From: Marinimicrococcus sp033875255
GTDB lineage: Bacteria > Pseudomonadota > Alphaproteobacteria > Geminicoccales > Geminicoccaceae
Reading direction: 5' to 3'
DNA: 64,000 nt
Assembly: GCA_033875255.1 (NCBI GenBank)
Contig: JAWZSN010000013.1
Coordinates: 82,492-146,491, forward strand
Part shown: in pieces, positions 7,754 to 15,257 of the stretch
Numbering within the stretch: the first letter of the stretch is position 1
Layout of the letters: every line of letters begins with the position of its first letter
Position numbers and translations under genes: made by a program
The notes under the pieces: generated by a model
What the model saw: the letters and a program-made list of their open reading frames with translations, nothing else
Told to the model about the DNA's origin: nothing
Databases searched by the model: none

Positions 7754-8449
7754 TCAGAACGTCTCCAGCCAGGGCCTGAGCTCGAGCTCGAAGGTCCAGG
7801 CGCTGCGGTCCTGGCGCAGGAGGTTCAGGTAGGCCTGGGCGATGGCGTCGGGGTCGAGCAGGCTGTCGGGACGGTCCGGCGGCGCGCTGCGCGTGCCCGA
7901 GCGAATCGCTCCGTCGATGACGATGTGGGCCACGTGGATGTTTTGCGGCTGCAGCTCGCGGGCGAGGCTCTGGGCGAGGCCGCGCAGGGCGAATTTGCCC
8001 ATGGCGAAGGCGGCCGAGCGGGGATAGCCCTTCACGCTGGCCGAGGCGCCGGTGAAGAGGATGGCGCCGCGGCCCAGCTTGGCCATCCGCCGTGCCGCCT
8101 GGCGGGCCACCAGGAAGCCGCCATAGGCGGTGACGGCGAGCGCCTGGGCGACCTCGGCCGGATCGAGATCGGCAATGCCGCCGGCGATCCGCCGGCTGGG
8201 ATTGTAGACCACCACGTCCGGCGCGCCGAGCTTCCTCTCGACCTCGGCGAAGAGGGCATCGACCTGGTCGGGCTCGGCGGCGTCGCAGGAGAAGGCCGTG
8301 GCGCCGGTGGCGTCGCACAGGTCGGCGAGCTTGTCGCCGTCGCGCGCCGCCAGCGCCACCTCCAGCCCCTCGAGCGAGAGCTGGCGGGCGATCGCCGCGC
8401 TCAGCCCCGAGCCGGCTCCGACGATGAGCGCTCTTTGGTAGCTGGCCAT
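7754..8449 (-). CDS. Atypical short-chain dehydrogenase
   Basis: 231 residues with a Rossmann fold. The cofactor loop is VGAGSGLSAAIA near residues 10-21, a variant of the SDR TGxxxGxG motif. The expected catalytic segment reads GASASVKGYPRSAAFAMGKFAL: the lysine is present but the residue four before it is phenylalanine, not tyrosine. The NNAG-type motif is also altered (VVYNPSRR). This puts it in an SDR subgroup where catalysis is unproven or differently organised. Neighbours on the same strand are a ChaC-type enzyme upstream and a DMT permease downstream. Confidence 0.85.
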   Translation of the reverse strand: MASYQRALIVGAGSGLSAAIARQLSLEGLEVALAARDGDKLADLCDATGATAFSCDAAEPDQVDALFAEVERKLGAPDVVVYNPSRRIAGGIADLDPAEVAQALAVTAYGGFLVARQAARRMAKLGRGAILFTGASASVKGYPRSAAFAMGKFALRGLAQSLARELQPQNIHVAHIVIDGAIRSGTRSAPPDRPDSLLDPDAIAQAYLNLLRQDRSAWTFELELRPWLETF

Positions 8450-8470
8450 GCCTTGCTCTCCCGCCCGTGC

Positions 8471-9142
8471 TCAGGCTTGCAGGGCCGCCTGCTGGCGGCG
8501 GACCGCCGCGCACAGCCGGCGCATGCCCGGATCGTGGATGCCCAGCTCGTCGAGATGGGCCACCGTGTTGAAGAGATAGTCGGCGCAGCTGCCGAGCGGG
8601 CCGCAGGCGCTGGCGAGCGCCTCGACGATGCGCTCGTCGCCGAGCTTGCCGGCATAGCGCTCATGGCGCCGGTTGATGACGAAGGCGATGGCCCGAAGGC
8701 GGCCCTCGGTAGTGGCGAGCCGGACCCAGACCGGCCGGTAGGAGGCCATCACCATCTCGCGCCGCCAGACGATGTCGAGCTCGCTCTCGATGGCCTCGTG
8801 CGGCACCCGGAAGGCGACGCCGCGGCACGAGCCCCCGGCCTCGAGGCCCAGCATCAGGCCGGGATTGTCGCGGGTGCCGCGGCCGCTGTGGGTCCACAGG
8901 CAAAAGCGGCGGTGATAGCCCACCACCCGGGCAATGCGCTTTTCGGCGAACTCGATGCAGGGGTTCCAGATCAGCGAGCCGTAGCCGAATACCCAGACGT
9001 CCTCGCCGGGTGGCAGCTCCGCCAGGATCGCCTCGCGCGAGGCGCGCAGCTCGTCGAGGGTGAGCGGCTTGACCGGCCCGTCGACCTGCGCCACGAGCTC
9101 CTGGATCCAGCCTTGCTTGATCTTCTCGCGCGTCAGGACCAT
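8471..9142 (-). CDS. ChaC-like gamma-glutamylcyclotransferase
   Basis: 223 residues. The signature VFGYGSLIWNP, about 50 residues in, is the ChaC substrate loop, followed by GRGTRDNPGLML and ELDIVWRREM, where a glutamate is the expected general base. ChaC enzymes split glutathione to 5-oxoproline and Cys-Gly in the cytosol, so a role in glutathione turnover is likely. It lies 21 bases upstream of the atypical SDR gene, consistent with co-transcription, and 72 bases after rsmD. Confidence 0.9.
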   Translation of the reverse strand: MVLTREKIKQGWIQELVAQVDGPVKPLTLDELRASREAILAELPPGEDVWVFGYGSLIWNPCIEFAEKRIARVVGYHRRFCLWTHSGRGTRDNPGLMLGLEAGGSCRGVAFRVPHEAIESELDIVWRREMVMASYRPVWVRLATTEGRLRAIAFVINRRHERYAGKLGDERIVEALASACGPLGSCADYLFNTVAHLDELGIHDPGMRRLCAAVRRQQAALQA

Positions 9143-9214
9143 CCGCGTTCCGCCGCTCGTCTCGCCACAGGGACAACCTCGCGCGGGGCGGGCCCGCTGA
9201 CAAGCGCGGCAGGC

Positions 9215-9772
9215 TCAACCCTGCGCGTCGCCACGTCCGAGAAACACCAGGCGGGCAGCGCCGTAGCGCCGCTCGCTCTCGACCTGAAGCCCCTCGGGCG
9301 GAGCGAACGGCTCGCCGGTCGCAACCTCGACGATCACCCGCGCCTCGGGCGCGATCCAGCCGCCCGCAAGAGCCGCGGCGAGGGCGGGCGGGGCGAGGCC
9401 CGAGCGATAGGGCGGGTCGAGGAAGACGAGATCGAAGGGATGCGGCGCCCGGCCCAGCCGGGTCGCGTCGGCCGCCAGCACCCGCACGCGCTGCTCCTCG
9501 CCAAGCCGTGCCACGTTGGCGCGCAGCGCCTCGAGCGCCGGCCTGCCCTGATCGACCAGCACTGCCTCGGCGGCGCCGCGCGAGACGGCCTCGAGGCCGA
9601 CCGCGCCGGTGCCGGCGAAGAGGTCGAGGAAGCGCGCGCCGCGGACGGCTGGGCGGCGGCTCTCGAGGATGCTGAAGAGCGCCTCGCGGGCGCGGTCGCT
9701 GGTCGGCCGCGTGTCGCGTCCGGGCGGTGCGCGGAGAACGCAGCCGCGATGCCGGCCGGCGACGATCCGCAT
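9215..9772 (-). CDS. rsmD: 16S rRNA (guanine966-N2)-methyltransferase
   Basis: 185 residues, the usual RsmD size. It begins MRIVAGRHRG, a hallmark of the family, followed by RPTSDRAREALF, the SAM-binding motif FLDLFAGTGAVGLEAVSRGA and the catalytic DPPY in VFLDPPYRSG. The enzyme methylates G966 of 16S rRNA in the assembling 30S subunit. It starts four bases after the stop of an rRNA pseudouridine synthase gene, a common proteobacterial pairing, so the two rRNA modification enzymes are very likely one transcript. Confidence 0.95.
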   Translation of the reverse strand: MRIVAGRHRGCVLRAPPGRDTRPTSDRAREALFSILESRRPAVRGARFLDLFAGTGAVGLEAVSRGAAEAVLVDQGRPALEALRANVARLGEEQRVRVLAADATRLGRAPHPFDLVFLDPPYRSGLAPPALAAALAGGWIAPEARVIVEVATGEPFAPPEGLQVESERRYGAARLVFLGRGDAQG

Positions 9773-9776
9773 CCCG

Positions 9777-10550
9777 TCAGTGCCGCGTACGCTCGCGGGC
9801 CGGCTTCTTGATGGCGCCCCCTAGCTGCTCGCGCAGCACCTTGGGCGGCACCTCCTCGATCAGCCGCTTGCCGAGGCCGCCCAGCTGGAACGGGCCGTAG
9901 GTCAGGCGGATCAGCCGGCTGACGTCGAGCCCCAGATGGCCGAGCACGCGCCGGACCTCGCGGTTCTTGCCCTCGCGCAGGGCCATGCTGATCCAGCAAT
10001 TGTCGCCCTGGACCCGCTCGAGGCGCGCCTCGATGGGCCCGTAGGTGACCCCCTCGACGGTGACCCCCTTGCCGAGCCTCGCCAGCTGCTCGTCGGTGAC
10101 CTCACCGAAGGCGCGCACCTTGTAGCGGCGGATCCAGCCGGTGGCCGGCAGCTCGAGGCGGCGCTTGAGCTCGCCGTCGTTGGTGAGCAGCAGCAGGCCC
10201 TCGGAGTTGATGTCGAGGCGGCCTACCGGCATCAGCCGCGGCAGGCCCGGCGGCAGCGTGTCGTAGATGGTGGGCCTGCCGTCGGTGTCGCGGGCGGCGG
10301 TGAGCACGCCGCGCGGCTTGTGGTAGCGAAAGAGGCGGGACGGCTCGGGCTCGGCGATGGGTTTGCCGTCGACCAGCACGAGCTGCCCCGGCCGCACCCG
10401 CTCGGCGGGCGATTCCAGCACCTTGCCGTCGAGCTTCACCCGGCCCTCGGCCACCAGCCGCTCGGCGTCGCGGCGCGAGCAGACCCCGGCGCGGGCGATC
10501 ACCTTGGCGATCTTCTCGCCGGCCGCATTGCTCTCGCGGGGCTCGCTCAT
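9777..10550 (-). CDS. RluB-type 23S rRNA pseudouridine synthase
   Basis: 257 residues from the ATG at 10548-10550 (MSEPRESNAAGEKIAKVIARAG is the start region). An S4 RNA-binding domain (about 12-70, with AGVCSRRDAERLVAEG) precedes the RsuA/RluB catalytic domain, with the active-site aspartate in VGRLDINSEGLLLLTNDG and the end motif GKNREVRRVLGHLG. RluB/RluE/RsuA relatives modify single uridines in rRNA. The start overlaps the upstream glutaminase-type gene by four bases (ATGA) and rsmD follows after four bases. A short lysine/arginine-rich C-terminal tail is present. Confidence 0.92.
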   Translation of the reverse strand: MSEPRESNAAGEKIAKVIARAGVCSRRDAERLVAEGRVKLDGKVLESPAERVRPGQLVLVDGKPIAEPEPSRLFRYHKPRGVLTAARDTDGRPTIYDTLPPGLPRLMPVGRLDINSEGLLLLTNDGELKRRLELPATGWIRRYKVRAFGEVTDEQLARLGKGVTVEGVTYGPIEARLERVQGDNCWISMALREGKNREVRRVLGHLGLDVSRLIRLTYGPFQLGGLGKRLIEEVPPKVLREQLGGAIKKPARERTRH

Positions 10551-11278
10551 CGGCCGGCACTCGCCGCGACGAAAGCCTCGAGGATCGCCCGGTCGCCCTG
10601 GCTGATGAGATATTCGGGGTGCCACTGCACGCCCAGGCAAAAGCGCCGGCGCGGATCCTCGATGGCCTCGATCACCCCGTCCGGCGCCAGTCCGCTAACC
10701 ACGATGCCCTTGCCGGCCGTCTCGGCCGCCTGGTGGTGGGCGCTGTTGACCGGCAGCCGTGCCGCACCGGTGATCCGGTGCAGCAGCGTGCCCTCCTCGA
10801 CCAGCACCTCGTGGCCGGCCTCGGTGCGGGGGTTGGGCTGCTCGTGCGCCAGCGCGTCGGCGACGGCGTCGGGGATGTGCTGGATCAGCGTGCCGCCCAG
10901 CACCACGTTGAGGAGCTGCTGGCCGCCGCAGATGCCCAGCACCGGCAGGTCGCCGGCCAGCGCCCCCTCGGTGATCGCCCACTCGAAGCGCGTGCGGCGC
11001 TCTTTGAGGCGCACCGTGTCGTGGCGCTCGGCGGCGCCATAGAGGGCGGGGTCGACATCGAACGCGCCGCCGGTCACCACCAGCCCGTCGATCAGGGCCA
11101 GATAATGCTCGACCAGCTCCGGCTCGTGGGGCAGGGCCACGGGCAGGCCGCCGCACGCAGCGACGACGTCGCAATAGTTCTCGCGCAGCGCGTACCAGGG
11201 CAGCTTGGCGTAGCCGCCAGGGGGCTCACTGTCGAGGGTGACGCCGATGACGGGGCGTCGCCGCGGGATATGGTTCAT
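10547..11278 (-). CDS. Class I glutamine amidotransferase-like hydrolase (C26)
   Basis: 243 residues, peptidase C26/PuuD type. The catalytic cysteine lies in LGICGGQQLLN and the histidine/glutamate pair in GVQWHPEYL. GLVVTGGAFDVDP is the oxyanion strand. PuuD-like enzymes hydrolyse gamma-glutamyl-GABA in polyamine breakdown, but no other puu gene is adjacent. The frame overlaps the rluB-like start by four bases, so it heads the translationally coupled cluster with rluB-like and rsmD, a context that does not explain a catabolic role. Confidence 0.9.
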   Translation of the reverse strand: MNHIPRRRPVIGVTLDSEPPGGYAKLPWYALRENYCDVVAACGGLPVALPHEPELVEHYLALIDGLVVTGGAFDVDPALYGAAERHDTVRLKERRTRFEWAITEGALAGDLPVLGICGGQQLLNVVLGGTLIQHIPDAVADALAHEQPNPRTEAGHEVLVEEGTLLHRITGAARLPVNSAHHQAAETAGKGIVVSGLAPDGVIEAIEDPRRRFCLGVQWHPEYLISQGDRAILEAFVAASAGR

Positions 11279-11362
11279 GGCTGGCGAGAGGTAGCCTCAG
11301 GACGGAGCCTCGGCAAGGAGGCCGCATGACGCAAGCGCGCCGGTGTGCGCAGGAGGTGACTG

Positions 11363-12103
11363 GTGGACTGGATGCGGCTCGATCTGTTGCAGGTGGACCT
11401 CTTGGCCCCGCTGTTTCTCGTCGGCGCCTGGATGGGCTATGCGCTCTATGCCGACGGCGGCCGCCGCCAGACCCTCATGGCCCGTATGCGCGACTACCGG
11501 CTGGCCTGGATGCGCCAGATGATGGGTCGCGACAACCGCATCGTCGACACCCAGATCACCAGCCTCCTGGTCCAGAACATCTCCTTCTTCGCCTCCTCGG
11601 CGATCCTGCTCATCGGCGGCCTCGTGGCCATCCTGGGCGCCCGCGAGCAGGCCATGGCGATCATCGCCGACATCCCGCTGGCCGCCGCGACCCCTGCCGG
11701 CCTGTGGGAGATCAAGGTGCTGCTGCTGGCGCTGATCTTCGTCTACGCCTTCTTCAAGTTCACCTGGTCGCTGCGCCAGTTCAACTATGTGGCCATCCTG
11801 ATCGGCGCCACGCCGCCACCCGAGGAAGCGGGCTCCACGGCGATGGCGTGGCACATCGAGCGCACCGCCTCGGTCGCCAGCCGCGCTGCCGACCATTTCA
11901 ACAAGGCAATGCGCGCCTATTATTTCGGCCTCGCGGCGCTGAGCTGGTTCGTCCACCCGTGGCTTCTGGTGGCCGCCACCTTGTGGGTGCTGGTGGTCAA
12001 CTGGCGGCGCGAGTTCCGTTCGCATTCCTACATGCTGCTGGGCGAGGCCGGCGAGCCGGTCGGCGCGCCGCAAGAGCGCCCGGGTCAGCAGGCGTCGCCG
12101 TAG
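11363..12103 (+). CDS. DUF599 membrane protein
   Basis: 246 residues with four membrane segments: LLAPLFLVGAWMGYALY near the start, SFFASSAILLIGGLVAIL, IKVLLLALIFVYAFFKFTW and, near 200, WFVHPWLLVAATLWVLVV. RDNRIVDTQITSLLVQN is the DUF599 signature. No function is known for the family. The start is GTG (11363) with AGGAGGT seven bases upstream; the internal ATG two codons later lacks such spacing. The gene ends inside the convergent GST gene (19-base tail overlap). Confidence 0.88.
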   Translation: MDWMRLDLLQVDLLAPLFLVGAWMGYALYADGGRRQTLMARMRDYRLAWMRQMMGRDNRIVDTQITSLLVQNISFFASSAILLIGGLVAILGAREQAMAIIADIPLAAATPAGLWEIKVLLLALIFVYAFFKFTWSLRQFNYVAILIGATPPPEEAGSTAMAWHIERTASVASRAADHFNKAMRAYYFGLAALSWFVHPWLLVAATLWVLVVNWRREFRSHSYMLLGEAGEPVGAPQERPGQQASP

Positions 12104-12849
12104 AGCCCCTGCTCCATGGTCTCGCAGAACGCCACGAGGTTGGGATAGGCCAGGACCAGCCGCTTGAGGTCGGTCTCGACCGGCACGAAGATGATGTTGG
12201 CGAGAAACCCGTAAGCCACCGCGTCGATAGTGGTGAGCTGCTCGCCCATGAAGAAGGGCTTGTCGCCGAGATGGCAGGCGGCCGCCTCCAGATCCTCGCG
12301 GGCAAGCTCGAGGATCTCCTCGGGGCTGTACCGTGCAATGCCCTGCAACCAGAGCGTCCGCCGCACCTGCCGTCGCATCAGCGGGCGCAGCGGCCCGCGC
12401 AGCAGGGCCGGAACGCCGTCGAAGAACCCCTCGGCCATGGCCTCCCAGCCGGCCGGATCGATCCACCGGCTCCAGGCCAGGATGAAATAGAGATGGTCCT
12501 CGAACAACCGCTGCAGGGCCAGCGCCGCGGCCCGCTCGTGCGGCCCCAGCGCCGCGTCCGGGTCGATCCCGCGGGTCCGCTTGAGATGCTCGATGACCAG
12601 GCTCGAATCGGCCACCTTGACGCCATTGTCGACGATATAGGGCAGCTTGCCCTTGGGCGCCTTGTGCAGCTTCATCGAGTGCGCCGCCTCGAAGGGGATG
12701 CCGGCCAGCCGCAGCCAGGTCTCGAGCTTGAGGGTGAAGGGGCTGACATTGCGGCCCCACACCGGGGGGAACTGGACGAGCCGGATGACGGGCCCTTCCA
12801 GGGGCGCGCCGCGGGGCGGGCTAGGAGCGTCGGTGACGGGCAGGTCCAT
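12085..12849 (-). CDS. GST-like protein (FAXC/metaxin type)
   Basis: 254 residues. The N-terminal thioredoxin-like GST domain starts after a 20-residue lead with IRLVQFPP and includes PKGKLPYIVDNG, the cis-proline region used for glutathione contact. The all-helical C-terminal domain ends with TTIDAVAYGFLANI and PNLVAFCETM, as in failed-axon-connections/metaxin-type GSTs. Likely cytosolic; substrate unknown. Its start overlaps the end of the upstream MFS gene by 29 bases, suggesting coupling. Confidence 0.85.
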   Translation of the reverse strand: MDLPVTDAPSPPRGAPLEGPVIRLVQFPPVWGRNVSPFTLKLETWLRLAGIPFEAAHSMKLHKAPKGKLPYIVDNGVKVADSSLVIEHLKRTRGIDPDAALGPHERAAALALQRLFEDHLYFILAWSRWIDPAGWEAMAEGFFDGVPALLRGPLRPLMRRQVRRTLWLQGIARYSPEEILELAREDLEAAACHLGDKPFFMGEQLTTIDAVAYGFLANIIFVPVETDLKRLVLAYPNLVAFCETMEQGLYGDAC

Positions 12850-14032
12850 TCTCGTTTACACGCAGCGTGAGGGCGACGCTGCCCAGGGTGAGCAGCGATA
12901 CGAGACCATAGGCGGCGGCATAGGTGCCAGCAAGATCGGCCGCAACGCTGAAGAGCGGCGGCCCGACGACCACGCCCGCATAGGTGAAGATGAGGGCGCC
13001 GCCGGTCGCCGCTCCGGCCCCGTGCGGCGGTGCCAGGCGCACGATCTCCGCAATGTAGACGCCGTTCCAGGCGAGCGCGGTGCCGCCCGTCGCGATGCAC
13101 ACCAGCGCCACCAGCCAGCCGGGCCAGCCGGGGTCGAGCAGGGCGAGCGCCCAGGCGCACAGGGTGATGGCAACGCAGAGCAGGGTGAAGGTGCGTTGCG
13201 CCGAGCCGATGAGGTCGGCCACCACCCCCCAGAGAATGCGGCCAAGCACGCCCGCTCCCTGGGCCAGCGCGAAGAGCAGGCCGGCGTCGAGCAGAGAAAA
13301 GCCCACCGTCTCCACCAGGTGGGCCACGAGCGCGGCGGTGACGCAAAGCTGCATGGCGGCGAGGCCGAAGCTGGCGAAGGCCAGCAGGCGCAGCCCCGGG
13401 CTTCCCAGCACCAGCCGCAGGGCGCCGACAGCGCCGGTGTTGCCCTCGTGCTGCGGCCGGACATTGGCGATCCGGATGCCCGGCGCGAAGAGCAGGGCTG
13501 CGGCCAGCAGGCAGATGCCGGCCACGATGAGCAGGGTCGCCTGCCAGCCGGCAGCCTCCAGCAGCCGGGGCACGGTGGCGCCGGCCAGCATGCCGCCGAG
13601 CGGCACGCCGGTCTGCTTGAGGGAGAAGACGACGGCGCGGATGCGGGGCTCGGTGCCGCGGGCGAGGATCTCGGAGGCGGCGGGGTTGGTGAGGCCGTAG
13701 CCGAGCCCGGCCACCAGCGCGCCCGCCATCGCCGGCACGAGAAGCCCTGGCGCCAGCGCCGCCAGGCCGAGACCGGTGAGCAGGGACGCCATCGCCGTCA
13801 CGCCCAGCGCGCCGGAGCGCCGCAGCAGCGGGAAGGCAGCGGCGCTGGCAAGGGTTGCCCCCAGATAGACCACCGCCACGTAGTAGCCGCTCCAGCTCGC
13901 CGGCACCTCGAAGGCGGCCGCCAGGGCCGGGGCCAGCACCGGCACGCTGAACGCGGCGCCGGAGACCAGCGCCTGGATCAGCAGTGTCACGAGAAGCGGG
14001 CGGAAAACCGGGCGCAGGTCGGCTGGGCGCAT
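12821..14032 (-). CDS. MFS transporter
   Basis: 403 residues with twelve hydrophobic segments and the organisation of the major facilitator superfamily. RSGALGVTAMASLLTGLG and GYGLTNPAASEILARGTEP mark the N-terminal half; FSLKQTGVPLGGMLAG resembles cyanate/sugar-type exporters of the MFS. Substrate unknown. It overlaps the GST-like gene, and a transporter coupled to a GST suggests export or uptake of an electrophilic compound or conjugate, but that is inference only. It is divergent from sbcD with 97 bases between the starts. Confidence 0.87.
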   Translation of the reverse strand: MRPADLRPVFRPLLVTLLIQALVSGAAFSVPVLAPALAAAFEVPASWSGYYVAVVYLGATLASAAAFPLLRRSGALGVTAMASLLTGLGLAALAPGLLVPAMAGALVAGLGYGLTNPAASEILARGTEPRIRAVVFSLKQTGVPLGGMLAGATVPRLLEAAGWQATLLIVAGICLLAAALLFAPGIRIANVRPQHEGNTGAVGALRLVLGSPGLRLLAFASFGLAAMQLCVTAALVAHLVETVGFSLLDAGLLFALAQGAGVLGRILWGVVADLIGSAQRTFTLLCVAITLCAWALALLDPGWPGWLVALVCIATGGTALAWNGVYIAEIVRLAPPHGAGAATGGALIFTYAGVVVGPPLFSVAADLAGTYAAAYGLVSLLTLGSVALTLRVNENGPARHRRS

Positions 14033-14129
14033 CTGCCTCTTCGCTGGCTGCAGGTTCCTCTGTTTGGCAGAGCCGCCGCGGGCCTGCTAGGCTCCAGGCC
14101 ATACTCGAGCCGAGAGCCCCTTCCGCATC

Positions 14130-15257
14130 ATGCGCCTCCTTCACACCGCCGACTGGCATCTGGGCCGGCAGCTCCACGGCCACAGCCTGCTCGACGACCA
14201 GGCCCACGCGCTGGACCAGATCGTGGCGGCCGCGGCCGAGCTGCGGCCGGATGCGGTGATCGTCGCCGGCGACGTCTACGACCGCGCTGTGCCGCCGCAC
14301 GAGGCGGTAGAGCTGCTCGACGAGGTGCTGGCGCGGCTGGTGCAGGACCTGCGGCTGCCGACGCTGCTGATCGCCGGCAACCACGACAGCCCGGCGAGAC
14401 TGGCCTTTGGCGCCCGGCTGCTGCGCGGCGCCGGGCTCGCGGTCGTTGGCCAGGCCGGCGCCAGCCCGCCGCTGGTGCTGGAGGACGCGCACGGGCCGCT
14501 CGACATCTTCGGCCTCGCCTATGCCGAGCCGGCCCTGGTGCGTGCCGTGCTGGGCCAGGCGGTACACGACCACGATGCCGCCCTGCGGGCACAGATCGCC
14601 GCCCTCGGGCGCGATCCGGGGCGGCGCGCCGTGCTCGTGGCGCATGCCTTCGTTGCCGGCGGCGGCGAGAGCGAGAGCGAGCGGCCCCTGACCGTCGGCG
14701 GCAGCGGCATGGTCGGCACCGACGCCTTCGCGGGCTTCGCTTACACGGCGCTGGGTCATCTCCACGCGCCCCAGAGCTTCGCCGGCGGGCGCATCCGCTA
14801 TTCGGGCTCGCTGCTCAAGTACAGTCTTTCCGAGGCGGCCCATGCCAAGTCGGCGACGCTGGTCGAGATCGACGCCGCCGGCGTCTGCCGCACCGAGGAC
14901 ATCGTGCTGAGCCCGCGCCGTGACGTGCGCATCCTCACCGGCCCGATGGCGAGCCTCCTGCAGGCACCGCGCTCCGAGGACTATGTGGCCTGCGTGCTGG
15001 AGGACACCGAGGCGCTCCTCGATTCCTTCGCCCGGCTGCGTGAGCTCTTCCCCAACCTCCTGACGGTGGAACGCCCCTTCTACGCCGCCGGTACGGCCGT
15101 GCAGGGAGCGGGGGCCGAAGCGCTGCGCCGCGAGGTGCCCGACCTCTTCGCCGACTTCTTCGAGCAGAGCGTGGGCCAGGCTTTGTCGGCGGAGGAGGCG
15201 GCGATGTTCGCCGAGATCCACGACGCCTGGCAAAAAGCCCAGCGGGAGAGCGGCTGA
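14130..15257 (+). CDS. sbcD: Exonuclease SbcD (Mre11-like nuclease)
   Basis: 375 residues. Metallophosphoesterase motifs occur in order: D8-W9-H10 in LLHTADWHLG, GDVYDR at 47-52, GNHD at 83-86, then VAHAFV and LGHLHAPQ for the last metal ligands. The C-terminal cap domain follows. With SbcC it forms the SbcCD (Mre11-Rad50) complex, an ATP-dependent exonuclease and hairpin endonuclease that opens palindromes and blocked DNA ends. The stop overlaps the sbcC start in TGATG, so translation is coupled. Confidence 0.96.
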   Translation: MRLLHTADWHLGRQLHGHSLLDDQAHALDQIVAAAAELRPDAVIVAGDVYDRAVPPHEAVELLDEVLARLVQDLRLPTLLIAGNHDSPARLAFGARLLRGAGLAVVGQAGASPPLVLEDAHGPLDIFGLAYAEPALVRAVLGQAVHDHDAALRAQIAALGRDPGRRAVLVAHAFVAGGGESESERPLTVGGSGMVGTDAFAGFAYTALGHLHAPQSFAGGRIRYSGSLLKYSLSEAAHAKSATLVEIDAAGVCRTEDIVLSPRRDVRILTGPMASLLQAPRSEDYVACVLEDTEALLDSFARLRELFPNLLTVERPFYAAGTAVQGAGAEALRREVPDLFADFFEQSVGQALSAEEAAMFAEIHDAWQKAQRESG

